Shown: positions 1 through 6,656, numbered from the stretch's first letter. The stretch: DNA of 8,802 nucleotides from JADFSZ01 sp022560555 [NCBI: PVC group bacterium] (GCA_022560555.1 JADFSZ010000065.1:1-8802); one strand, 5' to 3'. Notes: generated by a model not told the origin, from the sequence alone. Numbers and translations are program-made.

Positions 1-167
1 AAAACGTTCTCGGTAGAATCGTTCAAGTCTTGTACTTCATGATCCATCCTATCAACAGATACCATACTTTGAGGTGAATCATCCGCAAGCACCTCAGCAC
101 TCAGGATAGATCCCCGGAGCAAAATAAAAAAACAAGCGACATAGATAATATGGCAAATTCTTCTCAT
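1..167 (-). CDS. Partial exported protein of unknown function (N-terminus only)
   Basis: On the minus strand an ATG at 167-165 opens a frame that stays free of stops to the window edge (55 full codons). The first 29 or so residues look like a Sec signal peptide. There is a short basic start (MRR), a hydrophobic stretch (roughly HIIYVACFFILL) and a signal peptidase I-like site V-L-A before Asp-Asp. The mature part visible is short, polar and acidic and I do not recognise it. The upstream sequence has no strong Shine-Dalgarno. An in-frame GTG at 188-186 is an alternative start but would only lengthen the n-region. The gene is divergent from the histidine kinase and may share its promoter region. 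That it is exported is inference from the signal peptide; function is unknown. Confidence 0.6.
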   Translation of the reverse strand, partial: MRRICHIIYVACFFILLRGSILSAEVLADDSPQSMVSVDRMDHEVQDLNDSTENV

Positions 168-206
168 AAGCTTAAGTAGCGTTCGCACTGGAAAGAGGGA
201 AATGTT

Positions 207-235
207 TTGATCTCGCTCCTAAAAAGCTGTATTAT
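207..235 (+). promoter_or_regulatory. Candidate sigma70-type promoter for the histidine kinase gene
   Basis: TTGATC at 207-212 and TATTAT at 230-235 are separated by exactly 17 bp, which fits a sigma70-like promoter (4/6 and 5/6 matches). Transcription would start near 242, giving a leader of about 100 nt that carries the 17-bp repeats. The flanking DNA is A+T rich, so a chance match is possible. Confidence 0.4.
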
Positions 236-259
236 ATGAAAGTGGCTGCACATCTACAA
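231..259 (-). promoter_or_regulatory. Candidate divergent promoter for the signal-peptide gene
   Basis: Read on the minus strand, 236-231 is a perfect TATAAT. TTGTAG lies 17 bp upstream at 259-254 and is a poor -35 (3/6). The -10 occupies the same base pairs as the plus-strand -10 candidate, so the two would form a bidirectional promoter. The start would be near 224, leaving a leader of roughly 55 nt. Confidence 0.3.
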
Positions 260-262
260 TAG

Positions 263-330
263 TTTTATTAAAAAATCCGTTTTATTGAAAAATCCGTTTT
301 ATTGAAAAACCTGCTTTATTGAAGCACATG
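263..330 (+). repeat. Four 17-bp tandem repeats in the kinase gene leader
   Basis: Four contiguous 17-bp units lie at 263-279, 280-296, 297-313 and 314-330. Unit 2 is TTTTATTGAAAAATCCG. Unit 1 differs from it at one base and unit 3 at two or three bases, while unit 4 is more diverged but keeps the TTTATTGAA core. The array sits between the candidate promoter and the kinase start, so it would be transcribed in the 5' leader. Its role is unknown; it could be a slippage-expanded A+T tract or a set of repeated protein-binding sites. Confidence 0.8.
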
Positions 331-348
331 CAAGCGCTAAAACCGTGA
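328..348 (+). other. Possible six-codon leader ORF overlapping the kinase start
   Basis: ATG at 328 opens a frame of six codons (MQALKP) ending in TGA at 346-348. This stop overlaps the kinase GTG start (345-347) as GTGA, the geometry of translational coupling. The Shine-Dalgarno is weak (GAAG three bases upstream). Such a short frame can easily arise by chance. Confidence 0.25.
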
Positions 349-1373
349 ATCAAAAAATCACAAAAATCAATCATTCTAAAGGATATCGTGATAACCTGTT
401 TCTAGCTTTCCCTATCTTTTTACTCGTGATGGTTCTGTCCGTTGCCGTTTTTTTCATCATCACAAACACAAACACTCAGGGGATGATCCTGGCATCCTTC
501 ACTTTGCTCGTTGGATGCATCTTGCTTTTGTTTACTCTCACTGTGACGATTTTAAGACAAAAAAAACGACCTTCAGCCCCCCTCGTGGATGAACCGCAAG
601 ACACCGATTCTAACGATCAAAAAGCCATTGAAGACAAAATATTCGAAAACATATCCCATGAGCTAAGAACCCCTCTCGTATCCATTCGAGGATACACAAA
701 CATGCTTCTCGCTCAAAAACTCGGACCTTTAACAGAGGCTCAGTCAAAGTGTCTTGAAACCTGCCAGAAAGGCATTGATCATCTGACCCGTATGATCACA
801 CAGTTGATCGATCTCGCGCGAATGAAAGCAGGCGACGAAGCCCTTCAAATTGAATCCGTTCATTTGCCCAAATTGATTCATGCGGCAATCCAAGGCATTT
901 CACCGGACCTGAACGCTCAACACATTAAACTCACAAAAAACATCAAGTTGGATTTTCCGATGCTTGAAGGTGATGCCCGAAAATTGAGCACACTTTTGTA
1001 TGAGTTATTAAACAACGCCATCAAACACAATATCCCGTCCGGAGAAATCACGATTAATGTAATGGACAGTCCCGCTCAGGTTACGATCGAAATCGTCAAT
1101 ACCTGCCTTGGGGTTGATCCCGAACATTTTTCAAAGTTATTTAAGCCGTTTTATCAAGATCCAAAAAAAAGCTCGTCCCAACAACCCGGACTCGGCCTTG
1201 GGCTTACTTTGGCAAAAGAAATTATTCATCTTCACCATGGTCATATTCACGCGAAAGTGGAATCAAACTCAAAAGTGACACTTTCCTTCACCCTGCCCAA
1301 AAATCTTTCTGTTCTTATCCAAAAGAACACGGCCGCGTTAGGTCAAGCTTCAAAAAACACCTCTCCGGCATGA
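345..1373 (+). CDS. Orphan membrane-bound sensor histidine kinase
   Basis: This is a 342-residue inner-membrane kinase of a two-component system. Two hydrophobic segments (about 18-40 and 46-70) are joined by only some six residues, so there is no periplasmic sensor domain. The cytoplasmic part follows. The HisKA helix has the phospho-acceptor motif SHELRTPL (His105), then come an N-box LLNNAIKH (221-228), an F-box around FSKLFKPF (262-269) and the glycine-rich GLGLGL (282-287). The G1 box is degenerate: Asn252 and Cys254 stand where Asp and Gly are usual. The Asn is tolerated in some kinases. No response regulator lies in the window. The start is GTG at 345 without a strong Shine-Dalgarno; an internal ATG at 429 would cut into the first membrane segment, so I keep GTG. 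The last 31 bp overlap birA on the other strand. Family assignment is firm; the signal and partner are unknown. Confidence 0.93.
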   Translation: MNQKITKINHSKGYRDNLFLAFPIFLLVMVLSVAVFFIITNTNTQGMILASFTLLVGCILLLFTLTVTILRQKKRPSAPLVDEPQDTDSNDQKAIEDKIFENISHELRTPLVSIRGYTNMLLAQKLGPLTEAQSKCLETCQKGIDHLTRMITQLIDLARMKAGDEALQIESVHLPKLIHAAIQGISPDLNAQHIKLTKNIKLDFPMLEGDARKLSTLLYELLNNAIKHNIPSGEITINVMDSPAQVTIEIVNTCLGVDPEHFSKLFKPFYQDPKKSSSQQPGLGLGLTLAKEIIHLHHGHIHAKVESNSKVTLSFTLPKNLSVLIQKNTAALGQASKNTSPA

Positions 1374-2110
1374 ACAATTTCACGCGCCCCGTTTCTGGCC
1401 TCAATAACAAGTCCTCCGTCATCACGCAAAGTCACCGGCTTTCCCATAATACATCTTTTCCCGATCACAATTTTTATTTCTTTGCGCTCTAAAACAATAT
1501 TGTCCTTCCACTCTTTGATAACTCTTTGTCTATCTCCGCTTGAGATAAAATGGCAGTAGGATGAGAATATTTCCAAAAGTTTTTGAAGAACTTCTTTTCG
1601 ATCCGGTTTAGGCGCATTGTTCAGAAGGCGGTGCATATCCGTCATTTTCATTTTTAAATAATCAGGAGTCGAATCTTCGGAAAAATTCACATTGAGTCCG
1701 ATCCCAACTATCAGAAATTTTTCATCATGTTGTTTTGAATGAACTTCTAACAATACCCCCCCAATCTTTTTTTTCATTACATAGACATCGTTCGGCCATC
1801 TCAACTGAGCCCGAATCCCGTAAAATTCTAATAAACGAACAACAGTGAGCGACGCCGCCTGTGTGTACAACAGAACATCCTTCTTGTTTTCCAGCTTAAT
1901 AATAATCGAACACCACACGCCCCCGTCTCTGGGCGAAATCCACTTACGGTTCACTCTTCCGCGTCCGTGGGTTTGTTCATCAGCCACCACGACAATCCCA
2001 TGAGCTTTGTGTTCTCGAAGCATAATTTCAACGGCTTTAGTGTTTGTGCTGGTCACACTATCAAACCAAAGCACTTTTTTGCCGATTTTATACGGATGGA
2101 GTTGTTTCAT
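1343..2110 (-). CDS. birA: Biotin--[acetyl-CoA-carboxylase] ligase, monofunctional type
   Basis: This cytoplasmic enzyme of 255 residues activates biotin with ATP and attaches it to a lysine of carboxyl-carrier proteins. Visible landmarks in order are STNT (21-24), the biotinyl-AMP-binding loop HGRGRVNRKW (48-57), RWPNDV (104-109), KIGGVLLE with the catalytic-type Lys115, GIGLNVN (136-142), and a C-terminal SH3-like domain from about 205 ending in GEVFFEA. It has no N-terminal helix-turn-helix, so it is a group I ligase and should not repress biotin genes. Its ATG overlaps the tautomerase stop as ATGA (2107-2110) and there is no good Shine-Dalgarno, which implies translational coupling. It is the last gene of the minus-strand run. 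Its 3' end runs into the convergent kinase gene by 31 bp and I see no terminator hairpin there. Confidence 0.95.
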   Translation of the reverse strand: MKQLHPYKIGKKVLWFDSVTSTNTKAVEIMLREHKAHGIVVVADEQTHGRGRVNRKWISPRDGGVWCSIIIKLENKKDVLLYTQAASLTVVRLLEFYGIRAQLRWPNDVYVMKKKIGGVLLEVHSKQHDEKFLIVGIGLNVNFSEDSTPDYLKMKMTDMHRLLNNAPKPDRKEVLQKLLEIFSSYCHFISSGDRQRVIKEWKDNIVLERKEIKIVIGKRCIMGKPVTLRDDGGLVIEARNGAREIVHAGEVFFEA

Positions 2111-2301
2111 GCGGAGTCAGATAATTCCAGAAGCTTCCCGCCCACAGCCCAGTTTTGCCCGGGCACTTCGTCAAAAACAATATACGTATCTTTGGGTGGT
2201 TTGCCTGCATGTTTTTCCAAGGAATCTGTTATGTCCTGAGAAATTCTTTCTTTTTGATCCCGGGATAACGCGCCTTTCACTTTAACATTAACGTACGGCA
2301 T
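2107..2301 (-). CDS. 4-oxalocrotonate tautomerase family protein
   Basis: This is a 64-codon protein of the tautomerase superfamily, small subunits that usually assemble into hexamers and use the amino-terminal proline as a base. After removal of Met the chain starts Pro-Tyr-Val-Asn, so catalytic Pro1 is present. The family motif DEVPGQNWAVGG is near the C-terminus and keeps an aromatic residue (Trp50) where classical 4-OT has Phe50. Aligned by Pro1 and the QKE motif (15-17), the positions of Arg11 and Arg39 that bind substrate carboxylates in classical 4-OT are Leu and Tyr, so the substrate probably differs. A strong Shine-Dalgarno (AAGGAGGAG) lies just upstream of the ATG, in the 13-base gap after tonB. 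The stop overlaps the birA start. Family membership is solid; the reaction is unknown. Confidence 0.9.
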   Translation of the reverse strand: MPYVNVKVKGALSRDQKERISQDITDSLEKHAGKPPKDTYIVFDEVPGQNWAVGGKLLELSDSA

Positions 2302-2314
2302 AAAGCTCCTCCTT

Positions 2315-3001
2315 TTATCTTTTATCGAGATCGAACGTGATGGTTGTATAAAATCTTAAAACTTTCAATGATAAATCATCCGGAAAAGCATCATAGGGGG
2401 CCGCTTTTCGTATAGCTTCCAACGCGGCCAGGTCCAACTCCAAGCGATCCGAAGCTAAAAATATTTCACTGTACTCTAATTTCCCCGTGCGATCAATCGA
2501 CAGGGCCACCACAACTTGGCCTTCCTGTCCCAGCAAACGGGCCAGTCGGGGAAACCTGACAAACCGGCCGATTTTTTCCACACAATGATTTTTGTACTCT
2601 TTTATCAGCTTTTCCTGAAGATCGATGGATCTAACAATATCATCTTCTGAGATATCTTTTGTAAAATCTTCTTCGGCAAGTTTTCTGACAATAGCTTCAA
2701 GACTTTTTCGGAATGCCTCAGGATGGCGTCCTAAATATTGGACCGCTTCTTCAACCTTGATGCGGCGTTGCTCATGAGTTTCTTTCCGAGGGTCCTCTTG
2801 ATCGCGCTTGGGAGCGATAACATCCATATCCTTTGCGCTCACATCCTCAACTTTCCGAAAATCTCCGAATTCCATCAACAGCCCTTTGGACAATGCTGAA
2901 TCCATGCGGTGTCCTAACGGGAGCCCCATGATAAAAACATGAAATAAAGCCGACAAGAATATGAATGAAACGAATAATATATGGCTTTCTCTTGTGACCA
3001 T
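2315..3001 (-). CDS. tonB: TonB-family energy transducer
   Basis: This 228-residue protein would link the ExbB/ExbD motor in the inner membrane to outer-membrane transporters. A single N-terminal membrane segment (about 8-28) contains a histidine (His21), at a position like the essential His20 of E. coli TonB. The C-terminal 80 residues form a TonB-type domain: RFPRLARLLGQEGQVVVALSID, then LDLAALEAIRKAAPYDAFP, ending in a short beta strand. The middle (about 50-145) is charged and probably helical, and lacks the Pro-Glu/Pro-Lys spacer of classical TonB. The gene starts one base after the exbD stop (TAATATG) and has little Shine-Dalgarno, so it is probably coupled to exbD. It could serve a TolA-like role, but the C-terminal domain favours TonB. 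Confidence 0.88.
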   Translation of the reverse strand: MVTRESHILFVSFIFLSALFHVFIMGLPLGHRMDSALSKGLLMEFGDFRKVEDVSAKDMDVIAPKRDQEDPRKETHEQRRIKVEEAVQYLGRHPEAFRKSLEAIVRKLAEEDFTKDISEDDIVRSIDLQEKLIKEYKNHCVEKIGRFVRFPRLARLLGQEGQVVVALSIDRTGKLEYSEIFLASDRLELDLAALEAIRKAAPYDAFPDDLSLKVLRFYTTITFDLDKR

Positions 3002-3002
3002 A

Positions 3003-3404
3003 TTAAAGAGCTTGGGTTCTTAACACAACACCGCTGAATCCTGATTTTTTAATCGTCTCTAACACCCGGCACACATCTTCATACAGCAGCTTCCGCTCGG
3101 CATGAAAAAGAACTTTTTGATCCTTTTTCTCTTGCGCCTTCTTTTTAAGATAAGCGGGCAAATCACCTAATGAGATTTTCTTCTGATTGACATAGATGGA
3201 TTTGTCCCCGGTAACATAAATCTCCAATGGGGATTCAACATAAGTTTGAGTCGTATAACGAACACGGGGAAGACGGATGGATATCCCTTGCTTCCAGGCA
3301 GAACTTGATGTCAAAAGAAAAAATATCAAGAGCAAAAAAACCACATCAATCAGAGGAGCCAAATTGATGCGGCGCATCACTGTCCTACGCCCCTTAAACT
3401 CCAT
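3003..3404 (-). CDS. exbD: ExbD/TolR family biopolymer transport protein
   Basis: This protein of about 133 residues pairs with ExbB to form the proton-driven motor that energises TonB. The N-terminus MEFKGRRTVMRRINLAPLID leads into one membrane helix (about 17-34) that carries the proton-path aspartate (Asp20) in the INLAPLIDVVFLLLIFFLLTS signature. A periplasmic domain of roughly 95 residues follows. I chose ATG at 3404: a GGAG lies 9 bases upstream and the MEFKGRR start matches the family. A GTG at 3422 would add VPETWI, but its GAGGA is only about three bases from the codon. With the ATG start, the gene overlaps the exbB 3' end by 11 bp. TolR is the alternative, but the neighbouring tonB supports ExbD. 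Confidence 0.92.
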   Translation of the reverse strand: MEFKGRRTVMRRINLAPLIDVVFLLLIFFLLTSSSAWKQGISIRLPRVRYTTQTYVESPLEIYVTGDKSIYVNQKKISLGDLPAYLKKKAQEKKDQKVLFHAERKLLYEDVCRVLETIKKSGFSGVVLRTQAL

Positions 3405-4062
3405 AATCCATGTCTCCGGCACGTTCCTCAGTCATGACATTGATGTTCCGAGAGCCAAAATGCCGCCCCAAGATATCCTCGAGATAAAGACGGGTGTTAA
3501 ACATAATCGTATCAATTTTTCCCGAAAGAATATGATAGGCCATCAAAATAGGAATAGCCACAATCAGGCCGGCCGCTGTGGTGACCAGCGCCTCCCAGAT
3601 CCCGCCGGCCAGTTGAGAGGGATTGACATCGCCGGACATCTGATAAATTTTCATAAAAGCTTTAATCATTCCTAAAACCGTTCCCAATAATCCCATAAGC
3701 GGCGTAATCGCCCCCATCATTCCCAATGAGGGGAGAAATCTTTGAAGAAGTCTCATTTCCCGGGACCCCTCAACAGACACTTTTCTTGCTAAAATGTCTC
3801 CGGCAATCCATCCGTCTTTAAATACATTGCGGAGGATATACCCTAAGGGATGGTTGACGTTTTGACATCGATTTTTGATTTCTTCAAAATTTTGGTTTTC
3901 GGAGGCTTTGATAAGAGCCTGCAGTGTTTCCGGATCAAGTGTTTTAATCTTCGAAAGAACATAGATCCGCTCAAAAATCATTCCTAAGGCTATGACGGAA
4001 ACCATGAGGATCGGAACCATCGTGACTCCGCCGCTCACAATAAAATCTTTAATCGTCTCCAT
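3394..4062 (-). CDS. exbB: MotA/TolQ/ExbB proton channel family protein
   Basis: This 222-residue inner-membrane protein is the pentameric channel subunit of the ExbB/ExbD motor. It has a first membrane helix at about 14-34, a large cytoplasmic loop (35-110), and two further helices at about 110-134 and 158-180. These hold the family signatures TPLMGLLGTVLGMIKAF and ALVTTAAGLIVAIP. The ATG is preceded by a good Shine-Dalgarno (AGGGGAAG) in the 35-base gap after purN. exbD overlaps the 3' end. The order exbB-exbD-tonB argues for a TonB rather than a Tol-Pal or flagellar role, since no tolA, tolB or pal is nearby. Confidence 0.94.
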   Translation of the reverse strand: METIKDFIVSGGVTMVPILMVSVIALGMIFERIYVLSKIKTLDPETLQALIKASENQNFEEIKNRCQNVNHPLGYILRNVFKDGWIAGDILARKVSVEGSREMRLLQRFLPSLGMMGAITPLMGLLGTVLGMIKAFMKIYQMSGDVNPSQLAGGIWEALVTTAAGLIVAIPILMAYHILSGKIDTIMFNTRLYLEDILGRHFGSRNINVMTEERAGDMDYGV

Positions 4063-4097
4063 GAAAAACTTCCCCTTTCATAAAACCCATGAGGACC

Positions 4098-4712
4098 CTA
4101 CGAAGTCAAAACTCGTCGGCCTTGAATATGAATTTTTTTATTTGCGATCAATCTGATCGCTTCAGAATAAATCCGATGCTCTTCGTTTAATATTCTAATT
4201 GACAATGTCTCTTCGGTGTCATCGTCTTTGACGGGCACGGCGGCCTGAATGATAATGGGGCCTGTATCTGTTCCTTCATCCACAAAATGAACCGTACAAC
4301 CCGAAAATTTCACGCCATAATTCATGGCTTTTTTCTGAACATTTAAGCCGGGAAATGACGGCAAAAGCGCGGGATGAATATTGATAATCCGCAAGGGAAA
4401 GGCTTTCAAAAGAGCTTCTTTGACGATACGCATATAGCCCGCCAAACAAACAAGCTCGACTTGATGTTCTTCGAGACATTCAACGATACGCCTCTCAATA
4501 TCGGGCTCCGTCTTCGTTTTAGCGGCTCCGCCGGAGATAGTGAATGCCGGAATATTTTCGTCCCGGGCGCGCACAAGGGCTCCCGCGTTCTCAACGTCAC
4601 TAATCACGCATGTAATCTCGGCATCCAACAACCCTTGTTGAATCTGATCTATGACCGCTTGGAGATTTGATCCACGCCCCGAAGCTAAGAAGCCTAATCG
4701 AATTTTTGCCAT
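4098..4712 (-). CDS. purN: Phosphoribosylglycinamide formyltransferase (GAR transformylase)
   Basis: This 204-residue cytoplasmic enzyme transfers a formyl group from 10-formyltetrahydrofolate to glycinamide ribonucleotide, the third step of purine synthesis. The nucleotide-binding SGRGSN is at 11-16, and the catalytic triad is visible as Asn111 and His113 in INIHPALLPSFPG and Asp149 in DEGTDTGP. Length is normal for the family. The ATG has only a weak upstream AAAGA-type Shine-Dalgarno and lies 27 bases after the rmlD stop, so it is probably cotranscribed with the sugar genes. No other purine gene is in the window, so its place between rmlD and exbB looks like simple operon accretion. Confidence 0.96.
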   Translation of the reverse strand: MAKIRLGFLASGRGSNLQAVIDQIQQGLLDAEITCVISDVENAGALVRARDENIPAFTISGGAAKTKTEPDIERRIVECLEEHQVELVCLAGYMRIVKEALLKAFPLRIINIHPALLPSFPGLNVQKKAMNYGVKFSGCTVHFVDEGTDTGPIIIQAAVPVKDDDTEETLSIRILNEEHRIYSEAIRLIANKKIHIQGRRVLTS

Positions 4713-4739
4713 AAGGTTTATCTTTCGTTTAAGAAATAA

Positions 4740-5603
4740 TTAACGGCGTTGTAAGCGCTTTATTTCAGCTACGCATTCTTGAAAGGCTTCATTCCACCCG
4801 CGCAGGGGAACCCCCAACAACCGGCTTAATTTTGTATTGTCCATGACAGAATATTTGGGCCGTCTTGCTTTGGTCCGGTAATCTTCTGTTTTGATCCTTT
4901 GGATTTTTATGACGTTCGTTTTAAATTTTTCTTGAATGGCACAGGCAAAATCATACCAAGACAACGACCCGGTGTTGTTCGCATGATAAATTCCAAAGTC
5001 CTCTGGGTTTTTTTTAATAAGTTCTCTGATAATCCGGGCAAGGTCTCTAACATAAGTCGGCGAACCAATTTGATCATCCACAACCGACATATCTTGTCCT
5101 TTATCGATAGAAGACATCACTTTTTGAACAAAGTTCGTGCCCCTCGCCGCGTAAAGCCATCCTGCCCGTAAAATAAAGGCCCGATCGGAAACAGCCTGAA
5201 TTTTTTTCTCCCCTTCATATTTAGATTGTCCGTAAGCACTGATAGGGTCCGGAATATCCTGCTCCCGGTAAGGCGTATCCTTTTGACCGTCAAACACATA
5301 ATCCGTGCTGATATGAATCAATTTTATGGAATTCTCATGACAAATCCGCGCGAGATTCTCCACGGCCATAACATTAACTCTTCTCGCTTGATCAAATTCG
5401 CTTTCAGCTGTCTCAACATTTGTGTAAGCGGCGCAATTGATGAGCCAGTCCGGTTTCTCCCGCGTGATAAGGGCAGAGATATGATCAAATCGGCAGATAT
5501 CACACTGTTCGCGATTCAACGAGATAACTTCAAACTCACCCGTTAATTGGGAGGTAACGTCTTGGCCCAACATTCCCCTACCACCTGTAATAAGAATCTT
5601 CAC
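4740..5603 (-). CDS. rmlD: dTDP-4-dehydrorhamnose reductase (RmlD family)
   Basis: This is a 287-residue short-chain reductase of the RmlD family, which reduces the 4-keto group of a dTDP-6-deoxy sugar with NAD(P)H. Landmarks are the dinucleotide-binding GGRGMLG (7-13), CAAYTNVETAE (57-67), STDYVFDG (99-106), the catalytic YGQSK (Tyr124, Lys128), GSPTYVRDLA (180-189) and the C-terminal RPKYSVMDNTKL. The start is GTG at 5603-5601, preceded by AGAAGG about seven bases upstream. It follows rmlB after 42 bases. Because rmlC does not lie between rmlB and rmlD, the true substrate (dTDP-4-keto-L-rhamnose or an unepimerised 4-keto sugar) cannot be read from context. Confidence 0.94.
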   Translation of the reverse strand: MKILITGGRGMLGQDVTSQLTGEFEVISLNREQCDICRFDHISALITREKPDWLINCAAYTNVETAESEFDQARRVNVMAVENLARICHENSIKLIHISTDYVFDGQKDTPYREQDIPDPISAYGQSKYEGEKKIQAVSDRAFILRAGWLYAARGTNFVQKVMSSIDKGQDMSVVDDQIGSPTYVRDLARIIRELIKKNPEDFGIYHANNTGSLSWYDFACAIQEKFKTNVIKIQRIKTEDYRTKARRPKYSVMDNTKLSRLLGVPLRGWNEAFQECVAEIKRLQRR

Positions 5604-5645
5604 AACAAGCCTTCTAAGGCATCCTGTTCATGGACATGCAGGTGT

Positions 5646-6656
5646 TTACCTCTGATGGCCATACATCCGTTGGTAATACTCCTTGTATTCACCGCTCTTA
5701 ATCCTCTTCCACCACTCTTGATTGTCCCGGTACCAGGAAACGGTTTCGGCCAAACCTGTTTGAAAATCCTTTTTTGGATTCCATCCGAGGGCTTTCATTT
5801 TGTCAAAGTTTAAGGAGTACCTTCGATCATGTCCTAGTCGATCCTTCACGGGTTTGATATGTGTCGGATCAATTTCCAATTGCTGACAAATCATTTGAGC
5901 CACATCCCGATTTTCCAGCTCTTGGCCGGCGCCAATATTGTAGACTTCGCCGCTTTTGCCATATTTCAAAACAACATCCAAGGCATCAACATGATCTTCA
6001 ACATAGATCCAATCACGAATATTTTTTCCGTCACCGTAGAGCGGCAAATCCATCCCTTCGATCGCGTTTGTGATAAAAAGAGGGATAAGTTTTTCCGGAT
6101 ATTGATAGGGGCCGTAGTTGTTGGAGGCACGCGTGATAATAACATTGATTTGATATGTCGCAAAATACGAATAGGCCATTCTCTCGGCCCCGGCCTTGCT
6201 GGCCGAATAGGGGTTACGGGGCATAAGCGGGGATGATTCAGAAAAACTGCCTTCGTTTATACTTCCGTACACTTCGTCTGTGCTGATCTGGATAAACTTT
6301 TTAACCTCATACTTTCGTGCCGCTTCCAATAATACATAGGCGCCATACACATCCGTCATGATAAATTGCCCGGGAGATTCGATCGAGCGATCAACATGTG
6401 TTTCTGCCGCAAAATTAAAAATATTTTCGAATCGATATTCTTCAAACAGACGTTCAACTTGTTTGGTGTCGACAATATCTCCCCGGACAAAAGAAAAATT
6501 GCTTTTTTTCTCAATCTCGGACAAATTTTCTTTGCGGCCGGCATACGTCAGCTTATCCAAGACAACCCAATGTGTCTCGGGATAACGTCCGACCATCATC
6601 CGGGCAAAATTACTGCCGATAAATCCCGCTCCGCCTGTGATCAGACATGCTTTCAT
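5646..6656 (-). CDS. rmlB: dTDP-glucose 4,6-dehydratase
   Basis: This NAD-dependent extended short-chain dehydrogenase (336 residues, normal length) converts dTDP-glucose to dTDP-4-keto-6-deoxyglucose. Landmarks are TGGAGFIGSN (7-16), NFAAETHVDRSI (81-92), the catalytic Thr126-Asp127-Glu128 in ISTDEVYG, Tyr150 and Lys154 in YSASK, and ASNNYGPYQYPEKLIP (177-192). The last of these is typical of RmlB over related epimerases. I place the start at ATG 6656-6654, which forms an ATGA overlap with the rmlA stop. Longer in-frame starts (to 6701) would prepend a lysine/serine-rich tail within rmlA that the family does not have. The Shine-Dalgarno is poor, consistent with coupling to rmlA. Confidence 0.96.
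   Translation of the reverse strand: MKACLITGGAGFIGSNFARMMVGRYPETHWVVLDKLTYAGRKENLSEIEKKSNFSFVRGDIVDTKQVERLFEEYRFENIFNFAAETHVDRSIESPGQFIMTDVYGAYVLLEAARKYEVKKFIQISTDEVYGSINEGSFSESSPLMPRNPYSASKAGAERMAYSYFATYQINVIITRASNNYGPYQYPEKLIPLFITNAIEGMDLPLYGDGKNIRDWIYVEDHVDALDVVLKYGKSGEVYNIGAGQELENRDVAQMICQQLEIDPTHIKPVKDRLGHDRRYSLNFDKMKALGWNPKKDFQTGLAETVSWYRDNQEWWKRIKSGEYKEYYQRMYGHQR

Noticed and set aside
263-330. CRISPR-like array
   Set aside because: The units are contiguous with no unique spacers and no cas genes are near.
1967-2285. Two plus-strand open frames opposite birA and the tautomerase gene
   Set aside because: They lie opposite two well-supported genes with clear motifs, have no convincing ribosome-binding site and show no recognisable domain.
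5604-5645. Remnant of rmlC between rmlB and rmlD
   Set aside because: Only 42 bases are available, containing the rmlD ribosome-binding site, and no RmlC-like peptide is visible.
5859-6236. Plus-strand open frames within rmlB (also around 6358-6680)
   Set aside because: Antisense shadows of an intact dehydratase; composition reflects the codon use of the real gene.
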